This document shows, one piece after another, positions 1-12,900 of a stretch of DNA of 64,000 nucleotides. The notes beneath the pieces were generated by a model that saw nothing but the letters and a program-made list of their open reading frames with translations, did no database searches and was not told the origin of the DNA. The DNA is from Owenia fusiformis (lineage: Eukaryota > Annelida > Polychaeta > Sabellida > Oweniidae): the NCBI GenBank assembly GCA_903813345.2, contig CAIIXF020000008.1:7142366-7206365 (forward strand), in the 5' to 3' direction. The number at the start of each line of letters is the position of its first letter. Position 1 is the stretch's first letter. Position numbers and translations under genes: made by a program.

Positions 1-1085
1 TCCCCGTCTAAAGTTTGAAAATATTTTTTTTATCATTCATTTACTATTTGTCATGACTTAAAAAGTTATTTTAGAGATTTCTCAAATATTCAAATTTCCC
101 ACCATTTTTCCAATAAAGTTGAAATTTTTTAATCATCAAATATTTCTTAATGCATTTCAAAAAAAGATTATATTTTGAAAGCCAGAATCAGATCTATAGG
201 GGGTGACAAAATTACAAGCAACTTGTATAATTGACCTTCCAATCAATTCCTTACAATATCAAAAACAAAACCTCCCAAAAGATTCACAATATGTTATAAA
301 TTGGTGAAGTTATTAATGATTCAAGGTGCAAAAATGGGTGAAAAATGTTTAAATTCTCCCAAATAATAAGAATGGTAACCATTCTTATAGAAAAATAATA
401 CATTATTGTGAAAATCTTTAGTTTTCCTTGAATTAAGTATGCACTTATGTGATTTTTAGAAAATAGACATGACAAGGAATGACATGAGCCAAAAATATTG
501 TAAAATTGAAACAATTTTTCGTTTAGCCTGCTTGCTATATCTGATTCTCTCTTTAACACCAATTCAAAGATTGAACAAAGGACACACTATTTCAATAATA
601 AAATGCCATATTTAATGGGCCACTTCAATGTTTTAGCATATCAAAAATATCTTGAAACATTAGTGATGTCACTAAGGTGGCAAAAACTTTTTGAAAAAAA
701 ATGAAATTTTTTGTGATGTCAATCTTTTCTAAATATGCTAGAATTCAATAATAAACCAATGTTGATTGTCTAACCAGGTTAAAAGGAAGAAAATATTATG
801 TTTTAGATATCATTGTTCCATTGAGAACTAAAATTTTGAAATGCATTTTTCTCGGAACCGTTTTCATGCACTGATGAGTTCTTTTCTCGCTTACTTATGA
901 ACCGATTTTCTTAACTTTTTGGGCAAAAAACATGGGAGGATAAATGCTATGCATTGGTATGAATTGTGGCTAATTAAAACATATGTGTGACCTCTAAAAG
1001 TTAGTTTTAAATAAATTCACAAATTTTGGAACAAAAAGTCTTTCAAAAAACACTTTTTGAAATTTAAAAAAAAAGTTTCACATAT
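1..1085. other. AT-rich non-coding DNA, no gene seen
   Basis: No exon with splice sites or recognisable protein similarity was found. The open frames are short, low-complexity and lack family signatures. The stretch could be intergenic or a distal intron of a gene outside the window. Confidence 0.5.
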
Positions 1086-1092
1086 CACACTT

Positions 1093-2096
1093 TGGTAATG
1101 CCTTGGTCACATAGGCTCCGATTTTCACTACGGCGCCCGGCCGATGAGTATTTTGTTCAAAATCGGCCGGCGAGCCCGAGCATCGTACGGGCGCCGGGCG
1201 ATGATCGCCACTCATCGGCCGATTTTTAGACATCGTACGGGCGCCGGCAGAGTTTTATCGCGGAGATAAAAGTTGCCGATGTCTTGGCGATTTTCTCTCA
1301 ACCAAACTCATCGGTGCCTACCCGTCCGACCATCGTCCGATTATCTTACGGCGCCCGGTGGCATCGCACGGTCATCTTGGGATTTTGCGTGCTGATTTGT
1401 TTGATAAATCTTAAAATCCTTGATAAATAATGATTACTTATAAAGTGATATAAAGGTTTAAAAAATAATGAGTTAAGAAATTATAATTACTACACACTGT
1501 GAGAGATTTTTTATAAAACATAAATGGAACGATTAGGCTTACTGTAAAACAATGACACACATTTGAATGGCTGGGTGATGGGTTGATCTAGTCGTTCTTA
1601 TATTGACATTAATCATGTATGTCTGTCATACACATTGAATAGAGTGATACATTTTTATGCGTATATTCACTCATGCATATACCATTACAAATCATTTATT
1701 TTAAAAATCTTCTGAATGTTTTTCTGAGTACAGTATTTTCAAGGGTCACAATTTGAATACGAAAGTTCACTGTCTCAATTACAGTTAATATGCCAAAGGC
1801 TAAGGATAGAGGGGATAAGGCCAACGGGCCATACTGTATATCAGGAAGGCCTTGGAAAGACAGGTGGAAAAAGACAATAACAATGCTCGTGAGCTGGTGG
1901 ATGATGAAGATTTAGATTTGTCTAGGGAAGAAGGTACTCCACGTACGATGTACGATGCCTGTACTAATGTGACCATACTCACGATTAGATCAAGACATCG
2001 GTGAAAAGTCACCGGCGCCCGGTCGATTTAGAAATCGGCCGATGACTACTCATCGGCCGGCGCCCGGCGGCTATGTGACCTAGGCATAACATTGGG
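1093..2096. mobile_element. GC-rich inverted-repeat DNA element, about 1 kb
   Basis: The two ends are inverted copies: ATGCCTTGGTCACATAG at the left (about 1099) matches CTATGTGACCTAGGCAT at the right (about 2071-2087) with one mismatch. Inside each end lies GGCGCC/CGGCCGATGAGTA sequence. CATCGTACGGGCGCCGG occurs twice near the left end. The ends are far richer in G+C than the surrounding DNA. The interior holds no transposase; the 70-residue open frame on the minus strand (1800-2012) has no recognisable family. I read it as a non-autonomous DNA transposon. No convincing target-site duplication was found, so the superfamily is open. Confidence 0.6.
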
Positions 2097-3190
2097 TAAG
2101 ACTACAATATAAGCCAAAATGGTTTAAACTTTATATGGGGACTTTAAATATGGTGGCATCATGATTTTTGTGTAAACAAGGGAGAAAACAGTGATGTGGT
2201 GCTCATATTAAATGATTTTGAAATTTGGACCACAAAAAATCCTAATGTTGCCGGGGCAGTGAAGTCATGAATTTTTAGAATTTGAATTTCATATTGATTT
2301 AAACAAAATGTTCATTGGATTTGAGAGTTCTGGGAAAAATCAGCCATGCCTCACCAAAATGTTGCAGAAATTTATTTTTCATTCTTTATTTTAACTAAAA
2401 CTAGAACTGTAGAAGTGAAGCCCAAAGCATGGGCTTTCAACTAGAGCCCATGCCCAAAGGTAGTAAATGAGAAATCATATCATTAATCTTTGCAAAATTT
2501 TAATTTCTAATCTCGATTGAGTGCAAACTTAGATGAAATGAACTTGATTACTCTAAATCTAAAAATCAGTGATGCAATATAAGTACTACATCACTGTTTT
2601 CTCAATTGAACACTCTGTGAGAGCCATGTAAGTATCCAAGAGCGCAAAATATTGTACTAGATATAATATAGTATATTTTTGCATCATTTCTACAATCTAA
2701 AGTAGGAGTTGCTCATGGTTACTGAGGTAAGACGAAGTAGTAACAATTACCTATTAGTATCTAGATAAATTCTGAATGTATTTCTGAATATCAATTATAA
2801 CAAATGTAATACAATAAACTTTTTAATAACATCAACTGCAAATAACAATAATATCTACACCAAATGTACTTCTAAAATCAAATTCATTCCACAAAATAAT
2901 AATTTCTCACAAAAATAAGCAATTAAAGGTCTACAAAATATACAATCATTACATATTGCATTCCATGTTATAGAGCAAATTTTGGTATATTTTGGATTAT
3001 TTGCGGTTTGTCTTGAATTTTAATGCTTTTCTGCCATATTATTTTGAAGCTACTTTACTGCACATTTTACTAACAATCTAAATTAAACAAAAGTTAGTTT
3101 ACAAATGTTGAATATTTTTCTGTGTAATATAGCACTGTGGACATTTGATTGCTTGTTCTTTCAAAACCAAATCCATGCTTTAAATATTTA
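2097..3190. other. AT-rich non-coding DNA
   Basis: No gene is seen. A short palindromic motif with GGGCTTTCAACTAGAGCCC at about 2430 belongs to a small family also present near 8085 and 14290. Confidence 0.45.
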
Positions 3191-3192
3191 GA

Positions 3193-3306
3193 GGTTATGT
3201 CACTATGACGTGAAATATGCCTGAGTTCTCCCAATATAGGCTGACCTTGGGAGGCTCTATATTTGGGCAAGAACGAAGGCATATTTCACGTCATAGTGAC
3301 ATAACT
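3193..3306. repeat. Hairpin with 29-bp perfect arms
   Basis: Positions 3193-3221 and 3278-3306 are inverted copies (core TCACTATGACGTGAAATATG) around a loop of about 56 bases. This resembles a short MITE or the end of a larger element. A sequence close to TTGACTTCCATACAAAT and CTTCGCTAGGTATGTAATAC follows at about 3467-3505 and recurs near 10136-10171. Confidence 0.6.
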
Positions 3307-3935
3307 GATGTATTACATGCCTTTGTTCCCATGGTTACTTTGTATCAATGACGTGACGTCATGATATTATCATGGTTATTAAAGAAATCTAATATCAAAA
3401 CGAGGTAAGCGGGCTATATCGGGGTAATCGGGCAATATCGGTGGATATAGCTCGCTAACTTTCCCATTGACTTCCATACAAATGCTTCGCTAGGTATGTA
3501 ATACAGATCTATATACATTGAGTTTTAAAATCTTACTGCAAAATCACTGTGATAATTTTGGCACAGTTTGTGCATGATGCCAATGTGTGAGTTACATATT
3601 CATTCTTATCTGTCTCCCTAAATCAAACAAACCACACATTCCAATCCGTCTACCTTAATTAGTCAGACAACTTAGTCTAATTAGCCTTCCTTAAATACTG
3701 GCATATTATGTACAGATAATAAAAATTCTGCAATGAGATCAGTGTAAATATACAGATCTTAAATTATGCTTAATTTCAAACCATATTGAATCAAAAGTCA
3801 TAACTAGTAACTCTATAGATATGTTAAAACACACACAAATCATCTATCAATGGTAGATACTTAGTATGTATGTTATACAGTTTAATAAATTTCAGATGGT
3901 GTACGAATTGAATAATTTGGTCACTTTATTCATTC

Positions 3936-6900
3936 CTACTTATGTTTGATAGCCGGGTATTGAATTGGATATTTAGATATACATGAGTTCATTTGACTGA
4001 CTTTCGCAAAGTCTCTCACATCATTCGTTGCTAGGTGATTTTGTTGTGTTGCCAGAGCATTGTCATGGGTACAGTCAATTTGAGCAAATTGTTTGTTAAT
4101 ACACATTTCGACCTGTTCAATGTACTGCACTTCTTTTTCCTGGAAAATATTAGATGTAACTTAAGCTTCACAGCCAAAATAATCATAAGTTAGCAGTTAG
4201 CAAATTCCCTCAAAAGTGGAATGAATGATCAAACAGAAAACATTGAAAAGCTTCTCAGTAAAAGTGTAGATATTGATTCTTGACTTTAAATAATCTTAAT
4301 AATAAATAATCTACCTATGACGATATCATGAAGCAGAATTAAATTTCAAAATAGTCTTACAGAAAATGTGATGATTTCATAATAGGAATATATGATAACT
4401 TCCACATCAAGTATAGCATATAGTATTTTCATGATAATTACTTTAATAAAGTAAACATAGTATTTTCCATAGATATCTTATCAGGTCAAAAAACAATTAA
4501 GTGAAAGTGGTTTAGTATTTTCTTGATTTATTCTGATTCTAACAGTTTGCCATCAGGGAGCCTAATTAGTACAATTAAATGATAATTTAATTAGCCCAAT
4601 TAAAGGGATATGTTTCATAACTTACTTAGAAACATCCCTTAATTAGCTTAATTAGGCTAATCATCTATTGATTCTTATTAAATTAAGGTGGGACATACGT
4701 CCTAAAGATACTTTATTGTTTGGCTTACCTTAATATGTTCAATTGTTATCTATTTTACCCTAAATTTCTTGGTTCAAGGGTGGGTTGTGGGTTGTTTTCA
4801 GTAGTCACACTTCTTTGAAGTTCAGTGGAATAATGAAGTCCCAGTTACCTCGTGACCTTGACATCAGTCATGTGATCTTTGTCCAGGGGATGGATCATTC
4901 TTACTTCATTTTTAGATACTTGCATATGTACTACTCCCCTCATCAAACTGTTTATAATTTCATAAATCTAATTATTGCATAATTATTATATATGTACTTA
5001 CTTTATCAAGGAAACATAGTACTTTCATGGTAAAACCAAACTCTGCAGCAAAAGCTTTGTTGATTGCATCCAACTGAAAAAATGTAACAGAATATTTAGA
5101 ATAAAGTACATGTAACACATACTTGAATGAACTTCTGCTCACTAATAAATACAGTACATATAATACAGGGTGGATAAAAAAACTCAAATATTTCATTTCC
5201 ATATTACTTTTTTGAAAATGTATGGATAATTGGATATCCATTAAATTTTGACAGAGTAAAAAACTTAGATGGACGATTTTTGGCCCAACCTGTATTAGAA
5301 TAATTTTATCCATATTCATATTATTACAATATTTTTTTCAAATATTTGAAGATGCGAGGATTCAGGAAACTTTACATTGAAACTTAGAAATCAATAATAA
5401 AGATAACATTCTCAGGGACATCAACCAATAGAGTGGTGGTAACTACACACCGTGGTCAGAGGTAACGCGGCGCAGTCAAGCATATCTGTTCAAAACGAGG
5501 CTGCAACGCGGCAAAGGCACAAAATGGCCACTCAATGGAAGGTCGAAAGGGCGGTAAGATTATTCATAAGCTTCATACACTAGTTTGTGTCTGCTACAGT
5601 TATAATAGCATATACCATTCGGTGGAGAACTTCACAGAGTTTGTCTATGTGAAACTTCTTGAAATTCAGTCAATCAGGGAAATACATTCCAAGTCAATCA
5701 AAGTCAATCACTTACTGAAATTTGACAATTGTGGCATTTTTCTAGCTTAAATTCTATGTTTTTGACTTTGTCACTTGACACATATCTATTAAATCACGTA
5801 TATACCACGGTAATCTCTATTTCTTCAAAGTTTCATCACTGTTTGCCTTCTGTTAACCGATTCTGGGTGGAAAACCAGGTATATTTTGGAAACGCAGTTC
5901 AGACACTTCGGCAACGCGGGTTCAGACATCATACATATTTGACAAAACCGGAAACGCAGTGACAGCAATGCAGCTGATGTTCTATCGTGTACGATAATTA
6001 CATTATCAAAGCATTTTTTGGGTGCCCAGCGGACCTCGGGAAATGGGGTTGTTGGCCTCCTCCCCCTATCTGGTGATATAAATTTCCGTTTATTCCCCTC
6101 GACATTTATGTTTATTGTAGAATTGCTCCCTATTCTTCATCTCTTCGTTCTGTATAGGGATAGATTGGTATTGCTTGATCTTTTTCTGAAAAAAGTCACA
6201 TGCCTTATTAAATCAAAATCCTCGACAGAAAAGCATAATGCAAAACTTCTTTATACTTTATAATACAGAGAAAGTTGATGCCTGCACCGCGTTGCCATAC
6301 AATTTAATCTATGCTATCGACGCGTTGCCATAATTGCTGAAAATGACTGCGCCGCGTTTCCGGCTAGTTCAATTTTGTAAGCAGATTGCGATGAAAATAA
6401 ACAAAAGTTTCAATCTTAATTTGTATTGTACATTCTATAAGTATCAGGCTATTGAATGTCAATGTTAAATTTGCTCATGAGTGGCGAAATACCTCCTTAA
6501 TTGGAATAAGAAGATAGGTCAAGAGAAATAGGATCGGGAAATCATATCTGCGTTGACTATTTCTTTACTCTGGTCAATGCCTGAAAATAAATTCTTATAG
6601 CTTTACATGCCTTAAGGGGTTGATTACCGAGTGTGAATCATGGGTTTTCAAAAACTTACCTCTGTTTCGAGGAAACAGAGGACGAAGTGCCTTCGATAAT
6701 TGGAGTTGCCTCCATTTTGTGTCTTTACCGCGTTGCAGCCTCGTTTTGAACAGATATGCTTGACTGCGCCGCGTTACCTATACCCACCTTGCTACAGAAT
6801 AACTTGGAAATAACAATATATTTACCGTGGTTTGCTATATTTCACTTACTGTATAATTTTTAAGGCCCGGTTCTATACCAACTTCTACCAGAGAACTGAA

Positions 6901-9900
6901 ATACAAAAATTCTGAATATGAACACTGGTGTACCATCAATTATGAAAAATATGACATTCAACTGTAACACAGATCTGCATTTAATTAATGTTGTCTACTT
7001 GTTCTTTTAATGAACATGTACTTGTCTAATCATTCTCACAATATGTCAATGCCAAAATTGCATGGACTTACATATAGACATCGAGCGCTCTGTTTAGTTC
7101 AAGCCCCATGTTGAAATAAGCATACTTACATATAGATATCGAGCACTCTGTTTAGTTTAAGCCCCATGTTGAAATAGGCATACTTACTTTAATAGACATC
7201 GAGCGCTCTGTTTAGTTTAAGCCCCATGTTGAAATAGGTATACTTACTTATAGACATCGAGATTTCTGTTTAGTTTAAGCCCCATGTTGAAATAGGCATA
7301 CTTACTTTAATAGACATCGAGCGCTCTGTTTAGTTTAAGCCCCATGTTGAAATAGGTATACTTACTTATAGACATCGAGCTTTCTGTTTAGTTTAAGCCC
7401 CATGTTGAAATATGCATACTCAGTGTGTAGAGGTGGAAAAGAGGCTGCACATGTTCCATGTTTCGTCCATTCATGTTTCCTATAAAAGAAAATGGAAATT
7501 AAATAATGTTCACAACAATGCATTGGCAAAATATCATTTACTACAAATGTAAAATGTAACTGGTTTCACTCTAACCAAAAATGATTGAGATTTACAAATT
7601 TTTGATTTATTTCTAAATCTTTTTCAGGTAAACTCAGAAAATTCCCTGAAGAAGATTTAGAAATACATGTAAATCGAAACTTTGTGAATCTCAATCATTT
7701 TTGATGTTTTTAACACATATAACATTATACCTGGTTTCACTCTGATATTTTTGTTGATTTTTCCATTTTGTTTTTCTACCATGAATATAAAGTAACCCTG
7801 ACCATTAAACAGTTGGGCAAAAACATGAAATATTGGAGCATCAAATATAACCAGAAGAACAGTATTTATTTATGTACTGTATGTATGTATGTTACTTGCC
7901 AGAAATCTGTCATTGGAGTATCAGTGAAGAGATTTGGCCAGTATTGTTTCAGCATAGGTTCTAGGGGCTGAAAATGGTTTTAATTGTTTAATTGAAGCAT
8001 TTACAAAACACATACATCCACACTGAAGACAATGTGAAATGTGCCAACAAATAAGCTTCTACCTAGGGTCTAACTTTTACCATAGGCATCTAGTTGAAAG
8101 CCCATGCTTTTACCAAGGTTAAAAATACATAAACAAACACGTCAAAACCATCAAGTTTAAGAACAAGGAGTCAGAGAGGTGGTGTCTCTCTCAGTGATTT
8201 TTAAATGGCAACTGTAAAACATGTGTTCCTCTCTTCTGCTTGGTTTTTCAATGAATGAGGGAATATATAAAATATACAAATGAAATATAAAAATATACAA
8301 ATGAAATACAAAAATACAAAAATGAAATATAAAAAATATGTACAGCACCTTTAACTTCTCCTCGTCAAAATGCCAACTGTTGTTACAGTAGTTGGGTCCC
8401 AATGTACCAGTATGAGTTGGCCTGAAAGGAGACAGGGTGAAATCATTAGTTACTGATGTTCCTTGTACGACAAACATATTAATGTTCCTTAGTACTGGAG
8501 GGAAGACATTCAAAAATACAATTTTGATTGGATACCACACACGCTTTTGTACTAAAAGGAGGTTTTTAAGTACCGTCACCATTGGATGTTAATCATTTAT
8601 TTTATAAATGTAGTATTTAGCTTTTTTTTAAATAGAGAACCTGAGATCTCAATGGAAACATTTGGATATCAAAAGTTGAGGCAAGTGCCTCACCAAAATA
8701 TTATACAAAGGTTTCATCATATTTAGAAGCTGAAAAGTATGTTTCATAGTAAATATCCCCCTCTGCTTCAACTTCTCTATTAATCTTGTGTTGTTTATTT
8801 CTAATTGTAAATTTGTAGCTTAAAGAAAGAATGTTTCATTACCATACACCATGCACAGTCCAGCTGGTTACATTCAGTGGGATGCTACAGTTATGTTCTT
8901 TCTGAAACATAAATTCAATGCAATATAAATACAATGCAAAATTTAGAGTTATTCTTAATATTGTGGACTGAAGACCGTATATATACAGGATAATACCCAA
9001 GAGGTATTGCTCACCTTTATTAGTATGGTAAACAAAAAACAATACAAGAGTGAAATAAAGAAAATGTCCAGAGGCCTAGCTACAATATTCTTACATGTAA
9101 AAATGAAACAAAAACACCATTCATTTCATATGTCTTTCCACCTATTGTATATAAATACAATTGGATTCTATTACAGTAAATTATACAAAAAGTTACCGCT
9201 TTGCCAATGATACAAATGTCTTAACAGAAATGCTGTATTCTCTCTAATGAGCGAACAATTCCAATCAGCACATGCGATGTTTATGTTGGACATGGTCTCA
9301 AGAAAACACAAAGTTTAATGTATTAGTTTCATATTTTTACATAACAAGATATCAACTGATGAGTATGTTTAATGCATTGAGAAAAAAATAGAGGAAAGAT
9401 TTTGAAATTTTCAGTTTTTTCCTGTTCAACACATTTCCTCAACCATAATTCAACAACAAAAACGTCAAGATATCATGTGTTTGCTTAATGATTATTCAAA
9501 CAAGACACACATACAATCTACCAGGACATGACCTGTCAGTGTCACATGATTTTATATATCAGATATCAGACTCTACTTTGTGGAGATTCTTAAATCAAAA
9601 ACGTGATTTTCATTAATTCTATTCAGGAAACTCAAACCTAGAACAATATGTAAAATAAAACTGCTCGTACACCATGAATTACTCATTAATAAATTGTAAC
9701 ATAAAGGGCTTTCTTACCAGTTCACGCAATGCAAATACTCATAAGTGCATCTTGGGTGCTAGTGCATTCATAAAAAGTATTTATACTTCAAAAATTTAAT
9801 TTCTAATTGGGATTCAAGGCTCCATGTTACTAACACCCTGCTTCTTTATGTATGATCACACTATATTACCTTACATGTATGTCTAGTAGGTCTACAAAAT

Positions 9901-12900
9901 TTCTGTTCACATTGTACTTTTTCACGATCTTGTGCCTCACCTGATTATCAATACAGACTGATTGCGGCCATTGCTGACTAAACACCATGTAGTCCCATCC
10001 TTTATCATTGCCACTAAAAAAAAGTTTTAAAACATATGTGTACATGTATAATACAGTATAATGATTATATGGACATTCCAGAAACGATACCCATGATAAT
10101 CAAAATGATATACAACTTTCTACCTAACTTTCCAATTGACTTCCATACAAATACTTCGCTAGGTATGTAATACAGTATACTTAAGACTAGCATATTTAAC
10201 TCTATTTTTATACAATGTTCCAGGGCCTATGTTTCTAGAGGTAAGAATTGTGTGCATTGCTAGCGCAGCTATTTTTCATGTTTTGTAATATAACGTAGGT
10301 CCCTAATGTATGTGCGCAAGACTAGAACGTAGATATGGTGTTGGTCCTAGATAAGGTACAGTGCTCAGCATAAATAAATGACACCTGGATTTGCTAAAGT
10401 GAGGAATTCCCATGTTAAAAAGAAGAGTATTAGAATTTGATGAAATAATAGCAGCTATTGAGAAAACACCAGCTAAAACTGCTCCTAGTCCTAGGGAAAA
10501 AATTTTGAGTATTTTTATCAAAAAAGGGGGGATCACACTACATAAATCAATTTGGCTTCTCTCACAGAAATGCTGGGCGGAAGGTCAGCTTCCCCAGGAA
10601 TTTAGAATTGATCCAAAGATTATGTTAGGTAAACCTAACAAAAATAACTATAATTCAGACAGATCCTATCGCCCTATAACACTTGAAGCTCAAGTTGGGA
10701 AAATCCTACAAAGGGTAGTCAGCCCAAGGTTATCATGGATAAGCGAGACTACATCCTCTTACTGTGCCTTCCAGGATGCTTACAGGGAACATAGATCCTG
10801 TTCACAGACTGTGATTAGATTGGTGCAGTCCATCCAGGAGGCGTGGAATAGAGGAGAATATGTCATCGCAGCAGTATTAGATTACGAGAGCTGTTTTGAA
10901 CGGGTGTTTAGGGAGGGGCTCATCTACAAACTAGCCCAGAAGGGAATCAATGGACGCCTGTTAGTGTACATCAGTGAATACTTAACTAATAGGCAATTCT
11001 CTATATCTGTCAACAACCACACTACTCCCCTACTGCCATCAGTGGTGGGCATCCCTCAGGGGTCCGTGTTGTCTCCGCTTCTCTGTAATCTCTACACGGC
11101 AGACTCCATGGACAACATAGGGTCGGAGAAGGCTGGCTTTGCAGATGACAACACAATATGGGCATGTGGAGCTGACTTGAAAGAGATAGAGAAACTCATC
11201 AACACGGACTTGAATCAATTAACCAACAAATGGTGCAAAAGATGGAACATGGAGATCGCCCCTGAAAAAACCGAGGTAATTGTCTTCAGTCCACCTGGTA
11301 TCACTAGCCCCGATATTAATATCTTTATCGACGGCCGGAAACTCCAGGTGGTGTCCCACAAGAAGATTCTTGGATGCACCATAGATAACGAACTTAAATT
11401 TAATCTACATATCGAAAATAAGAAAAAATCTGCATTCGGTGCTCTTGCGGGCATAAACAATTTCACTTCCAGCAAATCGGGCTGTAGCCAAGAGGTATTC
11501 ACCATGCTGTACAAAGCGTTGTTGATACCGCACTTCGAAACCAGCATTAGTGCTCTGGCTGCAGTTACCGAGAAAGCTGTTTCTGCCTATGCACCAGTCC
11601 AGAGGGCAGCACTACTTAGAGCAACCGGATGCCTCAACTCAACTAGCACTGACTCATTAGAAGTACTGGCTGGTGTACTACCGCTTGATATTTTACTAAG
11701 AAGCAGGCAGGCTCAAGAGGGTGTGAGAATAGCTACCCACACTGAGTCAGACCCCATTGCCAGGGAATTTTTGAGATGGGGTGGGTCATCTCAAACTGAG
11801 AAGACCCCCTCCTGCTTTAATATCATAACAGCCAGACTGAGACTTCATAGATGCCCCACACAACCTAACAATTATATACAGCACTATTACCATCACCAGG
11901 ATGTAGACATCTTCCAACCTACGAAGGCAACCATCCATGACGAAGATTTTGCCAACACAAAGTCCGCCCAAAGTGTTCGAATAAGCTCAGTGCTTAGTGA
12001 ACAGCCGGACGGTAGGACTATAGTCTTCACAGACGGGTCAGCCTATGGGAATCCTGGTCCTTCGGGAGCTGCTGCAGTGGTTTATGTGGGTGGACTTAAA
12101 TCTACACCTATATGTCTTGAGCAACCAGTCTCCCTCATAGGTAACAACTATTATGGGGAAGTGGTAGCAATAAAGATGGCGGTAGAATATCTGACAACCA
12201 TAAAGACTAGCAGCAACATCCTGCTCTTGTCAGACTGCCAACCCGCTATAACAGCATCTTTTATTACTACCAAGTGTAAAAGCATCACAGAGGACATTAT
12301 TGACACAAGGAAAGCCTGCAAACTGCTATCTTTACAGAACAAAACCTTAGAAGTCTACTGGGTCCCAGGTCACCAAGGGACAGAAGGGAATGAAGTTGCG
12401 GATAAAACTGCCAAGAAAGCAGCATTGGCAGCCAAATCTCTCACTGACTGTAAAACATCTAAGTCTGTAGCTTATAATAATATCAAATGTAACGCTTTAG
12501 AGAAATGGCAAAATAGGTATAACAACTCCACCAAGGTGAACTTTGTTCAGGAATTAATTCCTAAGGTTAAATTGAAAAGTCCAATTGTAAAGACAGGAAC
12601 TAGGTATTATAGAAATATATGTAACCAAATTATTTCTGGGCACACCCGTTTACATGGCCATCACCATAGAATTAACCCCGATATTTTATCTCCCAACTGT
12701 GACCACTGTAACATACCAGAGACAGTTGAACATTACATCTTTGCTTGCTCTAAGTTCCAGGAAGAGAGGGAGACTCTATTGGCCAAAGTGCAACAGATAC
12801 TACTAGGAGCTAAATACAATCCAGCTCTAGACCTACAAACAATCACAGGACTCAACACAAGCCTGGACCATAAGTTAAATAAAGAAATTATGAAATGCCT

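Noticed and set aside
8157-8582. A 141-residue minus-strand gene
   Set aside because: It is RNASET2 exon 4 (8421-8349) read through into both flanking introns.
11215-11547. Minus-strand open frames across the LINE
   Set aside because: They are antisense shadows of the RT/RNase H frame; the plus frame carries all the catalytic motifs.
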